A stretch of DNA of 64,000 nt, from assembly GCA_011050675.1 (NCBI GenBank), contig DRFI01000004.1, positions 92,127 to 156,126 of the forward strand. Direction: 5' to 3'. The stretch is from Maribacter sp. Its GTDB lineage: Bacteria > Bacteroidota > Bacteroidia > Flavobacteriales > Flavobacteriaceae. Positions 1-9,570 of the stretch are shown here, one piece after another. Position 1 is the first letter of the stretch. Every line of letters starts with the position of its first letter. A model generated the notes under the pieces. It was given only the letters and a program-made list of their open reading frames with translations, was not told where the DNA came from and did no database searches. The translations under genes and the position numbers were made by a program.

Positions 1-29
1 AAAAAGCACCTCTAATAGAGGTGCTTTTT
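1..29. terminator. Intrinsic terminator hairpin
   Basis: An A-run plus GCACCTCT arm pairs with AGAGGTGC plus a T-run around a very short loop. It lies 24 bases beyond the stop of the minus-strand DUF922 gene and has T-runs on both strands, so it probably ends the guaA operon and could also stop transcription arriving from the left. Confidence 0.85.
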
Positions 30-52
30 TATTTACTGTCTACTAAAATATT

Positions 53-586
53 TTATTTTTCCAATGCTAACTCAACCTCTTTAACCCACCGTTCTTGTAC
101 AGGTAAATTTCTAGAGTAATTAGTTTCTGAATCGTACTTGTTTTGAAAATCGTTCAGTTGGCGAATTGTTGCCTTATAGATTTTTTTAATCTCCTCTTTT
201 ACGTTCTTCGTGAATTTTGTCTCTGCTAATTGTTTTCGCATTTTACGTGCGTAGATCTCTGTAATATCGAAATGTAATTGCTCATGAAGTAAGGTTACAT
301 CATTACACAACTTAGGTTTATACCAAGATTTTGTAGGATAAAAATAGGCATATACGTTATAATCCACCTTTAATTCATCATTCTCATAAAAAGTAGAAAA
401 ACGATATGTTATACCGCTTGCTGTGGTTGCCGCTGCGCCAGATGTTATTGGTACATCTCCTTTAAAATCGTTCCAAGTAAATCTAAAATTAGGGTCCCAA
501 GACACTAATTCTTGACACTGAACATATGGGATGGTCAGTATTGCCAATAGAATTAGAATAAAATGCTCCTTTTTTATAAGTCCCAA
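53..586 (-). CDS. DUF922 family putative secreted zinc protease
   Basis: A 177-residue protein with a hydrophobic N-terminal signal peptide (about residues 8-25), so it is likely exported. The sequence resembles the DUF922 family, whose members are predicted metalloproteases. An HEQLHFDITE segment at about residues 101-110 supplies an HExxH zinc motif with a following Glu. The substrate is unknown. No ATG lies ahead of the signal peptide: the only plausible start is a TTG at 584-586, inside the last codons of the upstream OsmC gene (13-base overlap), preceded by no separate promoter. It is therefore probably translated by coupling to OsmC as the last gene of the guaA operon. Family assignment is from motif and length; activity is inference. 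Confidence 0.75.
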   Translation of the reverse strand: MGLIKKEHFILILLAILTIPYVQCQELVSWDPNFRFTWNDFKGDVPITSGAAATTASGITYRFSTFYENDELKVDYNVYAYFYPTKSWYKPKLCNDVTLLHEQLHFDITEIYARKMRKQLAETKFTKNVKEEIKKIYKATIRQLNDFQNKYDSETNYSRNLPVQERWVKEVELALEK

Positions 587-978
587 TTATAAGTGATTAC
601 TTTCTCTATATCTGGATGTAAACTATAGTGCACAGGGCAAGTATTTGCTATGTGCACTAAAATTTTTCTATTCTTATCTGATACTTCTTTTGGCAAATGT
701 ACCTCGACCTCGATTTTAGATATTCTTCTTGGTGAAGCTGCCATGTGCTTAGTTACAGAAGCTGTGGTACCTTTTAAATCCACTTCTAATCCGTTTGCCT
801 TAATGCCCATCATTGTTAACATACAACTAGCTAAACCCGTTACTACCGTATCAGTCGGCGAAAATGCCTGACCTAATCCATTATTATCTACAGGTGCATC
901 TGTTACAAATGAATCATTAGATTTCAAATGAACACATTCTGTTCTTAACTCTCCGTTGTATGTAACTTTTGATGTCAT
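574..978 (-). CDS. OsmC family peroxiredoxin-like protein
   Basis: A 134-residue cytoplasmic protein with the OsmC/Ohr fold signature. The two family cysteines are visible: Cys52 in the segment GLASCMLTMM, at the start of the long central helix, and Cys114 in ANTCPVHYSL. These act in OsmC/Ohr proteins as the peroxidatic and resolving pair that reduce organic hydroperoxides with lipoylated partners. The length matches the short YhfA-like branch, so the exact substrate is open. It starts with ATG one base after the stop of the LysM protein gene and overlaps DUF922 downstream, so it sits inside the guaA transcription unit. Confidence 0.85.
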   Translation of the reverse strand: MTSKVTYNGELRTECVHLKSNDSFVTDAPVDNNGLGQAFSPTDTVVTGLASCMLTMMGIKANGLEVDLKGTTASVTKHMAASPRRISKIEVEVHLPKEVSDKNRKILVHIANTCPVHYSLHPDIEKVITYNWDL

Positions 979-979
979 G

Positions 980-3166
980 CTATTCTAATGTTTTAATTCT
1001 TAAATCGTCCATCATCATTATATACGAGGACTGATTGTAATATCCTGAAACACCTTTTCTCTCGTAATTAAACTTATTACCATTGTATTCTGTTTCACCT
1101 ATAAATCTAGAAACATCAACTAAATTGTTTTTGTAAGCCAATTTTAATAACAAATCGTAAGTAAGATCAAAACCTCTTATTGCATACCTATCCGGATCAT
1201 CGCCAAAACGTTTTCTATAGCGTTCTACAAATGAATTGTTTGCCACTTGACGATTTACGGAAGGATACGTAAACCGCAAATTAGATAAATGTGTATTTGA
1301 AATTACATCATTTTCAAATGCAGAATTCATATCTGTTGTAAACATGCGCACATTTACTTTATCCTTTCCTCCAACAGGTTCAAAAGCAGTATTATTAAAT
1401 GAATTTAATATAGAAACAACACTAGAAATTAACTTGTAATTATCAGACTCTACAAAAACCCAATTTGATACATCATCAGAAAGTAAGGTTTGTAGTTTAT
1501 CTCTATTGATTCCAATATTCTTTTCTTCTTCTTTAACTACAACCACTTTAGCTGATGGAAAACGTTTAAGAATAGCATCTTTCTCTTTTTTGTTATCCTC
1601 ATCTGCAATTATTAAAAGAGTTTCGTCTTTATGATTAGCTTCAACATAATCTAGCATATGCTTCCACAGCACTTCTTCTTCTGTATATGAGAAGAATACA
1701 TTTCCTAAACTAATATCGCTTTTAGCAGGAACCGGAGCAACTACAGGTACATTAAACTTAGAAGCTTGTACTGCTGTCTCCTTTAATGATGGCATATCTA
1801 ATGGTCCAAAAATTGCACTATACCCACCTATTTGTTCTCCTTGTAGTATTTGTTTGGTCTTAACCAAGTCTAATTGGTTATCAAACGTTTTAACATCTAT
1901 AGAAACACCTAAAGATTTCATAGAATCTATAGCAATCAATGCTCCAGAATAAAGACCTAAACTGTATTTTAAACTATTTCTATTGTCAATTATTTTTTCG
2001 GTTTCCTCTTTATTGTTCAAGTCTAATTTATCTAACCTAAATGGTAATAGAAACAGGACCTTAGGTACTACTGCGACATTTATACTGTCTAACAAATTAA
2101 CCTTGTCCAAAACCAACGCATTTCTAACTTCAAAATCACCTACTTTGTCTTTTGGTAATTTAAGAACCATACCTGCTTTTAAACCATCCTTTAAATCTGG
2201 ATTCAACTGAACCAATTCTGCCCACGTCATTCCAAATTTTCTAGTTAATCTAAATTCATTTTGCTTCGGCTTAACCTCATAAAAAATATAGTTATCTGTA
2301 TTTATAACTCCAGTTTCAACCTTTTGCTCTGGAATACGAATTATCATACCCTCTTTTAACCCACCACGTTCTGTGATTTCTGGATTAAGGCGTACTATTT
2401 CGTCTGACTTAACACCAAATTCTTTTTCTAAACGATAGAAATTCATTTTGGCAGGTACTGTATACGAGGTATACAATTGTGTTACTTGGTTCTTAACAGT
2501 ACTACCGGCAATTTTCGGCATCAAGAGTTCATAGCCTTCAGATAAATAATTATCAGACTTTGACAAACCAGGGTTCAACGCCAACATACTGTCAATAGTA
2601 ATGCCATACTTATGAGCAATACTCCACCTTGTTTCCTTTGGCGCAACAATATACTTTTCAAAATCATCTTCATTAATACCTACCTCCTCTAATTTTGGAG
2701 CACTATACTTAGGTATGCGTAAATCCATCTTCTTTTGAAGAGGCGAAGCGTATAAGGTAGGGTTATACTTTTTCAACTCATCTTCGGTAATATTATACAT
2801 CTGAGTAATACCAAAAATTGTTTCCTTCTTTCTAACACGGTGTTCTGTAAAACGAATAGGCTCTCTAGCTGAAACAGAATCTTGCATTACATTTTTACCA
2901 AGAGCACTAGTAGAATTGGTAGGTTTAGTAGCAATCTTTGCTCCCGGAACTACTAAAATTGTATTAGCCCTTAAATCTTGCCCAGACTTTATTTCCTTAT
3001 TGTATTGTAAAATACTTGCCGTAGAAACGCCATACAGTTTAGAAATACTCTCTAGAGTCTCTCCTCTTTTAACTTCATGGGTATTAAATTTTTGAGCCAT
3101 TGCAGTGCAAGAGACCAAAACACAAAATGCCCAAATGATGTAAACCTGATTAAATATATATTTCAT
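980..3166 (-). CDS. LysM-repeat protein with periplasmic-binding (type 1) domain
   Basis: A 728-residue exported protein. A signal peptide (about 1-24) is followed by five LysM or LysM-like modules (roughly 30-75, 109-153, 171-218, 233-280 and 293-340), the last two more diverged. The C-terminal half (about 365-728) resembles the type 1 periplasmic-binding fold of amino-acid/amide ABC receptors (for example the SAIFGPLDMPSLKE and FNVPVVAPVPAKSD strands). LysM modules bind peptidoglycan, so the protein is probably wall-anchored in the periplasm; the ligand of the binding domain, if any, is unknown. It begins one base after guaA and precedes OsmC, indicating one operon. The architecture is recurrent in Bacteroidota and loosely parallels LpoA-like cell-wall regulators, but that is inference. 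Confidence 0.8.
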   Translation of the reverse strand: MKYIFNQVYIIWAFCVLVSCTAMAQKFNTHEVKRGETLESISKLYGVSTASILQYNKEIKSGQDLRANTILVVPGAKIATKPTNSTSALGKNVMQDSVSAREPIRFTEHRVRKKETIFGITQMYNITEDELKKYNPTLYASPLQKKMDLRIPKYSAPKLEEVGINEDDFEKYIVAPKETRWSIAHKYGITIDSMLALNPGLSKSDNYLSEGYELLMPKIAGSTVKNQVTQLYTSYTVPAKMNFYRLEKEFGVKSDEIVRLNPEITERGGLKEGMIIRIPEQKVETGVINTDNYIFYEVKPKQNEFRLTRKFGMTWAELVQLNPDLKDGLKAGMVLKLPKDKVGDFEVRNALVLDKVNLLDSINVAVVPKVLFLLPFRLDKLDLNNKEETEKIIDNRNSLKYSLGLYSGALIAIDSMKSLGVSIDVKTFDNQLDLVKTKQILQGEQIGGYSAIFGPLDMPSLKETAVQASKFNVPVVAPVPAKSDISLGNVFFSYTEEEVLWKHMLDYVEANHKDETLLIIADEDNKKEKDAILKRFPSAKVVVVKEEEKNIGINRDKLQTLLSDDVSNWVFVESDNYKLISSVVSILNSFNNTAFEPVGGKDKVNVRMFTTDMNSAFENDVISNTHLSNLRFTYPSVNRQVANNSFVERYRKRFGDDPDRYAIRGFDLTYDLLLKLAYKNNLVDVSRFIGETEYNGNKFNYERKGVSGYYNQSSYIMMMDDLRIKTLE

Positions 3167-3167
3167 A

Positions 3168-4700
3168 CTATTCCCATTCTATTGTTGCTGGTGGCTTTGA
3201 ACTTATATCATATACGACACGATTCACCCCAGGGACTTTATTAATAATATCATTTGATGTTTTTTGTAGAAATTCATACGGCAAATTCACCCAATCCGCA
3301 GTCATACCATCTGTACTTTCCACAGCTCTAAGTGCTACACATTTCTCGTATGTACGCTCATCGCCCATTACACCAACACTATTTACAGGTAATAACATAG
3401 CACCTGCTTGCCATACCTTATCATATAAATCCCACTTCTTTAATCCGTCGATAAAAATTGCATCTACCTCTTGTAAAATAGCCACTTTCTCAGGAGTTAT
3501 ATCGCCTAAAATTCGAATAGCCAAACCAGGACCTGGAAATGGATGTCTACCCAATAAAGCTTTATCTATACCCAAGCTAGCCCCTACTCTTCTTACCTCA
3601 TCCTTAAACAACATTTTTAATGGCTCCACAACTTTCAATTTCATGAAATCTGGCAAACCACCAACGTTATGATGACTTTTTATTGTTTGTGACGGACCAC
3701 CAGTTGCCGATACCGATTCGATAACATCTGGATAAATAGTACCCTGTGCCAACCATTTCGCGTTTTCAACTAAATGAGATTCATCATCAAAAACTTCTAT
3801 AAATACACGACCTATTGTTTTTCTTTTCGTTTCTGGATCACTCTCTCCTACCAAATCGTCCAAAAAACGTGCCGAAGCATCAACCCCTTTTACATTTAAG
3901 CCCATACCCTCGTATTGCTTCAACACTTCGCTATATTCATTCTTTCTTAGAAGACCGTTATTCACGAAAATACAGTGAAGGTTTTTTCCAATTGCTTTGT
4001 GCAATAGAACCGCAGCAACAGAAGAATCTACTCCGCCAGATAATCCTAAAATTACCTTTTCATCGCCAATTTTTTCTTTTAACTCTGCTACTGTTTTATC
4101 TACAAAAGCATCAGGCGTCCAAGTTTGCTCCATTTTGGCAATTTTCACCAAAAAGTTTTCTAAAACTTGTTTTCCATCCTTAGAGTGATATACTTCTGGG
4201 TGAAACTGAATAGCATATGTTTCTTCTCCATCAAACTTAAAAGCAGCATTCTCCACATCATGTGTGCTTGCCAATAACGTAGTATTTTCTGGGAGATGTT
4301 TAATTGTATCTGCATGGCTCATCCATACTTGACTACCAGTACTTACTTTATCAAAAAATGGTTCGTTATCCTTTACAAAATTAAGATTAGCACGACCATA
4401 TTCTCTTGTGTTAGATTTCTCTACACTACCTCCATTAAAGTGTGCTAGGTATTGTGCACCATAACAAACGCCCAATAATGGTTTTTTACCTCTAATCTCA
4501 GACAGATCCGGGTGTACCGCATCTTCCCCTCTAACAGACAAAGGAGATCCAGAAAGAATCACCGCTGTATACTCAGAAAGGTCTTCAGGTAGTTTATTAT
4601 ATGGTTTAATTTCAGAGAAAATATTTAGTTCACGTACGCGTCTTCCAATCAATTGGGTGTACTGTGAACCGAAATCTAGTATCAGGACTTTATTTTGCAT
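3168..4700 (-). CDS. guaA: GMP synthase (glutamine-hydrolysing)
   Basis: A 510-residue enzyme converting XMP to GMP with ATP and glutamine in purine synthesis. The N-terminal class I amidotransferase shows [12 protein letters not shown], the nucleophile Cys in [10 protein letters not shown] and the His-Glu pair in FHPEVYH. The ATP-pyrophosphatase P-loop is GLSGGVDSS, and the C-terminal dimerisation domain ends in TIEWE. The start is set at the ATG at 4698-4700 ([11 protein letters not shown]); a TTG 15 bases further upstream is in frame but would add an unconserved MLFLP. It is the first gene of a tight minus-strand operon and is divergent from the SIMPL gene. Confidence 0.97.
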   Translation of the reverse strand: MQNKVLILDFGSQYTQLIGRRVRELNIFSEIKPYNKLPEDLSEYTAVILSGSPLSVRGEDAVHPDLSEIRGKKPLLGVCYGAQYLAHFNGGSVEKSNTREYGRANLNFVKDNEPFFDKVSTGSQVWMSHADTIKHLPENTTLLASTHDVENAAFKFDGEETYAIQFHPEVYHSKDGKQVLENFLVKIAKMEQTWTPDAFVDKTVAELKEKIGDEKVILGLSGGVDSSVAAVLLHKAIGKNLHCIFVNNGLLRKNEYSEVLKQYEGMGLNVKGVDASARFLDDLVGESDPETKRKTIGRVFIEVFDDESHLVENAKWLAQGTIYPDVIESVSATGGPSQTIKSHHNVGGLPDFMKLKVVEPLKMLFKDEVRRVGASLGIDKALLGRHPFPGPGLAIRILGDITPEKVAILQEVDAIFIDGLKKWDLYDKVWQAGAMLLPVNSVGVMGDERTYEKCVALRAVESTDGMTADWVNLPYEFLQKTSNDIINKVPGVNRVVYDISSKPPATIEWE

Positions 4701-4773
4701 GGGCAAAAATAGCAAATTGACCGTTCTTGAAAAGGATCTTTTGTTATATTTAGATTCGATTTAAATATTTTTT

Positions 4774-5499
4774 ATGAAACACATTAGTGCATTTATTTTT
4801 GGAGCGGCTATTATCATAGCTGCTTATTTTTTGGGCAACGCTTATATTCAAAGGGCAAACCCTCCACAAATGATATCCGTAACAGGCTTAGGTAACGAAA
4901 ATTTCACCTCTGATCTTATTGTTTGGGAAGGTCAATTTTCTACTACTAGTACAGTTCTAAAAACTGCTTTTGACCAATTAAACGGCGATAAAGAAATTGT
5001 TCGTCAATATTTAACCTCTAAAGGTATAGATGCAAGCAGCATAATATTCAATAGTGTTCAGACCACAGAAATGCGCGACAACCAATATGAAAATGGTAAT
5101 TATATAGGTAGCATATTTAGAGGATATCAATTAATGCAGACTTTAAAAATAGAATCTGAAGATGTTGCTTTGATCGAAGGTGTATCTAGAGAAATAACAG
5201 AGTTATTAAATAAAGGTGTACAGTTCAACTCATCGCCACCACGATATTATTATACCAAATTAGCTGATCTAAAAATTGAAATGATTTCAAAAGCTACCGA
5301 AGATGCAAGAATACGTGCCGAAAGAATTGCCGAAAACGCTGGAAGTAATTTAGGTGACCTAGTATCTGCTAATATGGGCGTATTTCAAATAACAGGACAA
5401 AATTCTGGCGAAGATTATAGCTGGGGCGGTGCTTACAATACTTCATCTAAAAACAAAACAGCATCAATTACCATGCGCTTAGAATACAAGGTAAAGTGA
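4774..5499 (+). CDS. SIMPL domain (DUF541) protein
   Basis: A 241-residue protein with one N-terminal membrane segment (about 5-24) acting as signal peptide or anchor, then a SIMPL/DUF541 domain. Family features seen are the early ISVTGLGNENF strand, the long helix in TAFDQLNGDKEIVRQYL, and the late helix in KATEDARIRAERIAENAG followed by GDLVSANMG. SIMPL proteins are periplasmic or outer-membrane associated (BP26/OMP28-like, with relatives linked to oxidative stress and channel-like oligomers), and their biochemical role is poorly defined. It is monocistronic, divergent from guaA, and followed by a terminator at 5594-5620. Confidence 0.85.
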   Translation: MKHISAFIFGAAIIIAAYFLGNAYIQRANPPQMISVTGLGNENFTSDLIVWEGQFSTTSTVLKTAFDQLNGDKEIVRQYLTSKGIDASSIIFNSVQTTEMRDNQYENGNYIGSIFRGYQLMQTLKIESEDVALIEGVSREITELLNKGVQFNSSPPRYYYTKLADLKIEMISKATEDARIRAERIAENAGSNLGDLVSANMGVFQITGQNSGEDYSWGGAYNTSSKNKTASITMRLEYKVK

Positions 5500-5593
5500 T
5501 AGTTCTACTTTGATCAATAACGTTTACTGATCTGGGAAAAAATTAATTAAGAACATATCTGCTCCCTTTAAATTCAATAAACATATTACATAC

Positions 5594-5620
5594 AAAAGCC
5601 CGGTAATCACCCGGGCTTTT
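5594..5620 (+). terminator. Intrinsic terminator
   Basis: Perfect 10-bp stem AAAAGCCCGG / CCGGGCTTTT around TAATCAC, with T-rich sequence after it. It lies 95 bases beyond the stop of the SIMPL gene. Confidence 0.85.
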
Positions 5621-5734
5621 TATTCAACCAATCATCAAATCGAATACATTAAAAAATCTTTTTCATAACAATTTGTATTCAACCAGTAAGTCGACATCTT
5701 ATAGATAACCTTACAATATATTTTTAAAAAAGTA

Positions 5735-5760
5735 AAAGCCCAGGAACCACCCTGAGCTTT
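5735..5760 (+). terminator. Decayed second terminator-like hairpin
   Basis: AAAGCCCAGG pairs with CCTGAGCTTT (one C-A mismatch) around AACCAC. It resembles the hairpin at 5594-5620 in stem, loop and the following TTCAAC/TTCAACC, suggesting a degenerate copy. The downstream T-run is short. Confidence 0.45.
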
Positions 5761-5908
5761 CAACTAAATTAAAAACCAACTTTTAACCAAAAGCATTAAA
5801 TTGAACCTAATCAATTTCTTTTTCACAGCTATTATCTATATAACAACCAACTGATTATTTACCCTACTCTTAAATCCTATTATTTTTAACTTTATATAAA
5901 TTAGTAAT

Positions 5909-6454
5909 ATGATTGATATATTTTTTGAAGAATTAAGTAGTGAAATTCAAAAGGGCATAACCGAAAAAGGACATCCATTTAGATTCATTACTATGGCAAC
6001 AGTAGGCAATGGACCTATAGCTCGTCTACGTACTGTTGTATTACGTGAAGTCTCCCAAGAATTAGTCTTAAGCATATACACCGATAGCCGTACCGAGAAA
6101 ATAAAGCATATTAAAGCGAATAATCAAATTAGCTTTTTGTTTTACCACCCTGAAAAAATGTTACAGTTGAAAGTTGAAGGTACCGCCAACATAGTAACAG
6201 ATACCAGTAGGCTTACCGCAACTTGGAATAATGTACAGCCAAATAGCAGAAAAGACTACATAACCAATAATAGCCCAGGTAGTTTTATTAAAAACCCTGA
6301 CCATGTAGAATATTTAGAAGAGGAGAATTACTTTACTATTTTAGATATTATGCCGACCAAAATTGAATATTTAAAACTACAACGACCAAATCATATTAGA
6401 GCAAAATTCACCAAGACTTCAGAAAATTGGAAAGGTGAATTTTTAGTGCCTTAG
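5909..6454 (+). CDS. Pyridoxamine 5'-phosphate oxidase-like flavin-binding protein
   Basis: A 181-residue cytoplasmic protein of the split-barrel FMN-binding superfamily, closest in layout to the Alr4036-type pyridoxamine 5'-phosphate oxidase family. The FMN-contacting strand is seen in IARLRTVVLREV (about 38-49), followed by the YTDSRTEKIKHI segment typical of this branch and the C-terminal IEYLKLQRPNHIRAKF strand. The reaction is not fixed by sequence: some members oxidise pyridoxamine phosphate, others are general flavin reductases. It is monocistronic and converges with the broken GT39 gene, with a 4-base overlap at the 3' ends. Confidence 0.8.
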   Translation: MIDIFFEELSSEIQKGITEKGHPFRFITMATVGNGPIARLRTVVLREVSQELVLSIYTDSRTEKIKHIKANNQISFLFYHPEKMLQLKVEGTANIVTDTSRLTATWNNVQPNSRKDYITNNSPGSFIKNPDHVEYLEEENYFTILDIMPTKIEYLKLQRPNHIRAKFTKTSENWKGEFLVP

Positions 6455-7823
6455 TCTATAAAGAAATATAGGTTTTCTTTTTCTTTCCCAAATCCAATTA
6501 TGCTATCAACTACCATTCTGTTTTTTTCTTTGGATGTATTTATGGACACTGAAATCACCTTTTTCAGCTTCACATCCGAAACGGGCAACGAATAGTCATC
6601 TGCAGAATGAATTGTTTTTTCAGGATATAATGATCTTACATTACCAGCATAGGTAACATTAGGTAACACCCATTGATAAATATTATAATTCTCTTTCAAC
6701 TTATAGGCAATAGGATCAAAACCAAAATGAACAGAAGAAGATATATGCATTAATTTCTCTACTGGTGTTCTTATAATTTGAATAAATATTACCGCGTAAA
6801 ACAGATAAAACCCAACAGAAACCAATTTTCGCCCTTTTTTAAGTTCAATAGATTCTAGTAATAAAATAATAAACGGAAGAAACATTGGCAGCAACCACTT
6901 TGTTTCTCTTTTCTGACTTTGAAAAATAAAGAAAAATAATCCCAAAACTAACAACTGGGTAAAGAATATTTTAGAAAACCAATGAAGCTTCTGTTTATTG
7001 AATTTTATAAATTTAAGTGCATAACCTGCTAAAAACAAGACCAAAACAGGAAAGCATAAAGAAAGAATTCCTTTCAAATAAATTAGTAGTGGCATTACCG
7101 AAAACCCGGTTGCGACCTCCTCTACCCCTATCTTTTCTTGGACACTAGATTCTAAGAAAGATTTAAATTCGTTGGGACCTAATAACCAATACGCATGTGG
7201 AGCAACCAGAAGGAATGCTAACGAAATAGTTAATAGTATTTTTAAATTCAACACTACACTTCTTAATTCCTTATCCCAAATTGCAACCAATGTGAAGGAC
7301 AGTAGAAAAAACACATAATTATATTTGGAAAGTAACCCTACTCCTACAATTAAGCCTAATAACAAATAATTTAATACTGCCTTACGCTGTACTAACAGCT
7401 GCAAACAATAATAAGATGCTACTATGCAAAGGCACAACAAGCCTGTATGTGAAAGTCTACGAAAAGTAAAATCGATATAAACAGGTATTAAAACCAAGGC
7501 TAAAATAGCCAGTTTCGACCGATCTTAATTTTGTATTCTAAATTTTGAAAAACGATACATCAACAACAATGTACACGCAAATAAGCCCTCCTTAAAATTG
7601 AAAATGAAATTTTACCAACACCGAATACAGAATTAAAACCATACTGCAACCAAGTATAAAGTGGCGGTTAATCATCATAACCCCAGCGAAGCCATTGAGA
7701 ATAATATGCTTGCTCAGCATCTTCTAACTCTAGTGCACTTTTAAAAAAAGTAATACAAGTTATAGCAAGGAACGAAAAAATAGCAAGTACCGTTATCTTA
7801 TTTAGAGACACGTTCTTGCCCAT
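6451..7823 (-). pseudogene. GT39/ArnT-like membrane glycosyltransferase, broken by two stops and a frameshift
   Basis: Reading from an ATG at 7821-7823 gives MGKNVSLNK and a first membrane helix, then the family acidic motif in LELEDAEQAYYSQW, but codon 52 is TAA (7668-7670) just where the conserved DQPPLYTW motif needs Gln. The frame continues PPLYTWLQYGFNSVFG and is lost near 7586-7596, where one base seems missing from an A-run. In the shifted frame the protein resumes as GLFACTLLLMYRF, meets a second TAA at 7525-7527, and then stays open to 6451 (348 residues, several membrane helices). Intact relatives transfer sugars from polyprenyl carriers. The ATG lies two bases after the bshC stop, so it was the second gene of that operon. 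The open 3' part lacks the catalytic N-terminus and is very unlikely to be active. Confidence 0.88.
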
Positions 7824-7825
7824 AT

Positions 7826-9430
7826 TTAATTTTGTGTAATGACTGTGAAATTTAAATTTAATGGCTCTAACGCCTCAAATAACATGGGCACTAAATCATC
7901 TCCATATTCTAGATAAAACTCAGAAAAGTTAGATTGCCGTTCTTGTAAAGATTGGTTTGGAAAAATCTCGTTCTGCAGTTCGGTCATACGAACAACATGA
8001 TCTTTTAATTTTCTCTTTTGCGCTTGTAACAATCTTTTCTCCAACGCATTCAACCCTTTTATCTGCTTTACTTCTTGCGCTTTTACCGAACCTAAAAATG
8101 ATTTGTCTGTCCTCTCTGCTAACGTATACATTTCTTTGAACTGCTCTTCCAACAATTTTCTTTGTGGGGAAAAATCGATATCAATATTTGATATCTCCCT
8201 TATTTTTTTATTGATTAGGCTATTTTGCTTTAAAAATATATCTGATTTAGAGATATTCATTCGCTCTAGCTTGTCTGCTTGTTTCTCAGTAATTATTAAA
8301 GCTGAATTTCTAACCAATAGAATTGGAAATGGAACATTCATAGCTTGAAAAGCAGCTTTTAATTCTAACCAATAAGCTATTTCTCCGCCTCCGCCTATAT
8401 AACATAGGTTAGGTAGAATAACTTCTTGATATAAAGGTCTGGCGATTACATTCGGCGAAAACCGTTCTGGATATGCATCCATCTCATGAAGCAATTCTTC
8501 TTTTGTAAAAGAAATGTTAGTGTCGTTTACCACATACTTCCCCTTACTTTCTATAATACGTTCACGAATTCCATCTTTTAAATAGAAATAATTGATTTCG
8601 CGAGGATTTACTTGAACAGGGTAATCTGTAGAAATTTGCTCTATTTCTTTAATCGTTTCCGATACTTTTTCAAAAGCGATTTGCTCAAAAATATCTTTCT
8701 TCATGTATGGCACAAGTGACTTTTTTAAGTCGACATCATCACCATCTACAATTACTAATCCGTAGTCCTTAAAGATTTCATTCGCTAAATAACGGGTTGC
8801 ATCCGTTAGGTTATCATGCTTTAAGTAAGCTTCTTCAAAAAGTTGCTTTAATAGATTTGCATTCTTACTATCCCCTATTGATTTCGCAAATAGAGAAAAA
8901 ACCTCATCTAAGCCTTCCGTCGGCAAATGACCAACAGCACCCGAAGCTTCTTTATTCCATTGAAATTTTAATCCCTTAAAATTGAAATAATTTATTTCAT
9001 CAAAATCATGATCCTCGGTAGCCATCCAATAAACAGGCACAAAATTAGAATTCGGGTATTCCTTTTTTAATTGGGCTGTTAAATTGATAGTGGAAATAAT
9101 CTTGTAAAGAAAATATAACGGACCGGTAAATAGATTTAATTGGTGCCCCGTAACAATAGTAAACGTATTTTTCTCTTTTAATAGTTCAATATTAGCGTCC
9201 GTACCTTCAGAAGTATTGACATTCTTGTATTGCTTTTTCATAGAAGCATGCAGCACATCTCGATGGGCTTGGGAAAAATGCTTCCCCTTTTCTTCTAGCT
9301 GCCCTTTAAAACCTTCAACATCGGGAAACCGATTGTATAATGTTTTAAGTTTAGCATCCTTAGCAATGTAGTCGCAAATTAACTTCGAAAAATAGCCCGT
9401 TTTTGCTATGGGCAAACAATCAATATCCAT
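7826..9430 (-). CDS. bshC: Putative cysteine ligase BshC (bacillithiol biosynthesis)
   Basis: A 534-residue cytoplasmic protein, full length for BshC, which adds cysteine to glucosaminyl-malate in the last step of bacillithiol synthesis. Family blocks seen are TGHQLNLFTGPLYFLYKI (about 95-112), VPVYWMATEDHDFDEI, the helix-rich coiled-coil section around 380-470, and the C-terminal FSEFYLEYGDDL. Many Bacteroidota carry BshC with bshA and bshB elsewhere; neither is in this window. The ATG start matches the conserved DCLPIAKTGYFSKL opening. The GT39 pseudogene follows after two bases. The ligase role is known from the family and has been hard to show in vitro. Confidence 0.93.
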   Translation of the reverse strand: MDIDCLPIAKTGYFSKLICDYIAKDAKLKTLYNRFPDVEGFKGQLEEKGKHFSQAHRDVLHASMKKQYKNVNTSEGTDANIELLKEKNTFTIVTGHQLNLFTGPLYFLYKIISTINLTAQLKKEYPNSNFVPVYWMATEDHDFDEINYFNFKGLKFQWNKEASGAVGHLPTEGLDEVFSLFAKSIGDSKNANLLKQLFEEAYLKHDNLTDATRYLANEIFKDYGLVIVDGDDVDLKKSLVPYMKKDIFEQIAFEKVSETIKEIEQISTDYPVQVNPREINYFYLKDGIRERIIESKGKYVVNDTNISFTKEELLHEMDAYPERFSPNVIARPLYQEVILPNLCYIGGGGEIAYWLELKAAFQAMNVPFPILLVRNSALIITEKQADKLERMNISKSDIFLKQNSLINKKIREISNIDIDFSPQRKLLEEQFKEMYTLAERTDKSFLGSVKAQEVKQIKGLNALEKRLLQAQKRKLKDHVVRMTELQNEIFPNQSLQERQSNFSEFYLEYGDDLVPMLFEALEPLNLNFTVITQN

Positions 9431-9537
9431 ATAAAAAGTAAATACGTGGTAAATATAAGTTAATTACTTCTAGTATTAAAAAACCTATTACTCGGCGAAA
9501 TACATCATAAATCGAGGTCATTTTACAATTATTTTAA

Positions 9538-9545
9538 TAGATTTG
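9538..9545 (+). promoter_or_regulatory. Bacteroidota-type -7 box ahead of the M14 peptidase
   Basis: TAGATTTG fits the TAnnTTTG consensus of the flavobacterial housekeeping sigma factor; no clear TTG was found at -33. Transcription should begin near 9551, which argues for the ATG at 9571 rather than the one at 9547. Confidence 0.5.
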
Positions 9546-9570
9546 GATGACTCAGAACACAAATAACTAT

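Larger units (their letters stand above)
5500..5908. other. Intergenic region without a gene
   Basis: This 409-bp AT-rich gap holds two terminator-like hairpins (5594-5620 and 5735-5760) that share the AAAGCCC...GCTTT design. No open frame with recognisable content, tRNA or known RNA was seen in it. A weak TAACTTTA box at about 5887-5894 may serve the downstream flavoprotein gene. Confidence 0.6.

Noticed and set aside
3815..4188. Plus-strand frames opposite guaA
   Set aside because: They lie within a highly conserved enzyme gene, with Phe/Leu/Ser-rich content expected from antisense of AT-rich codons.
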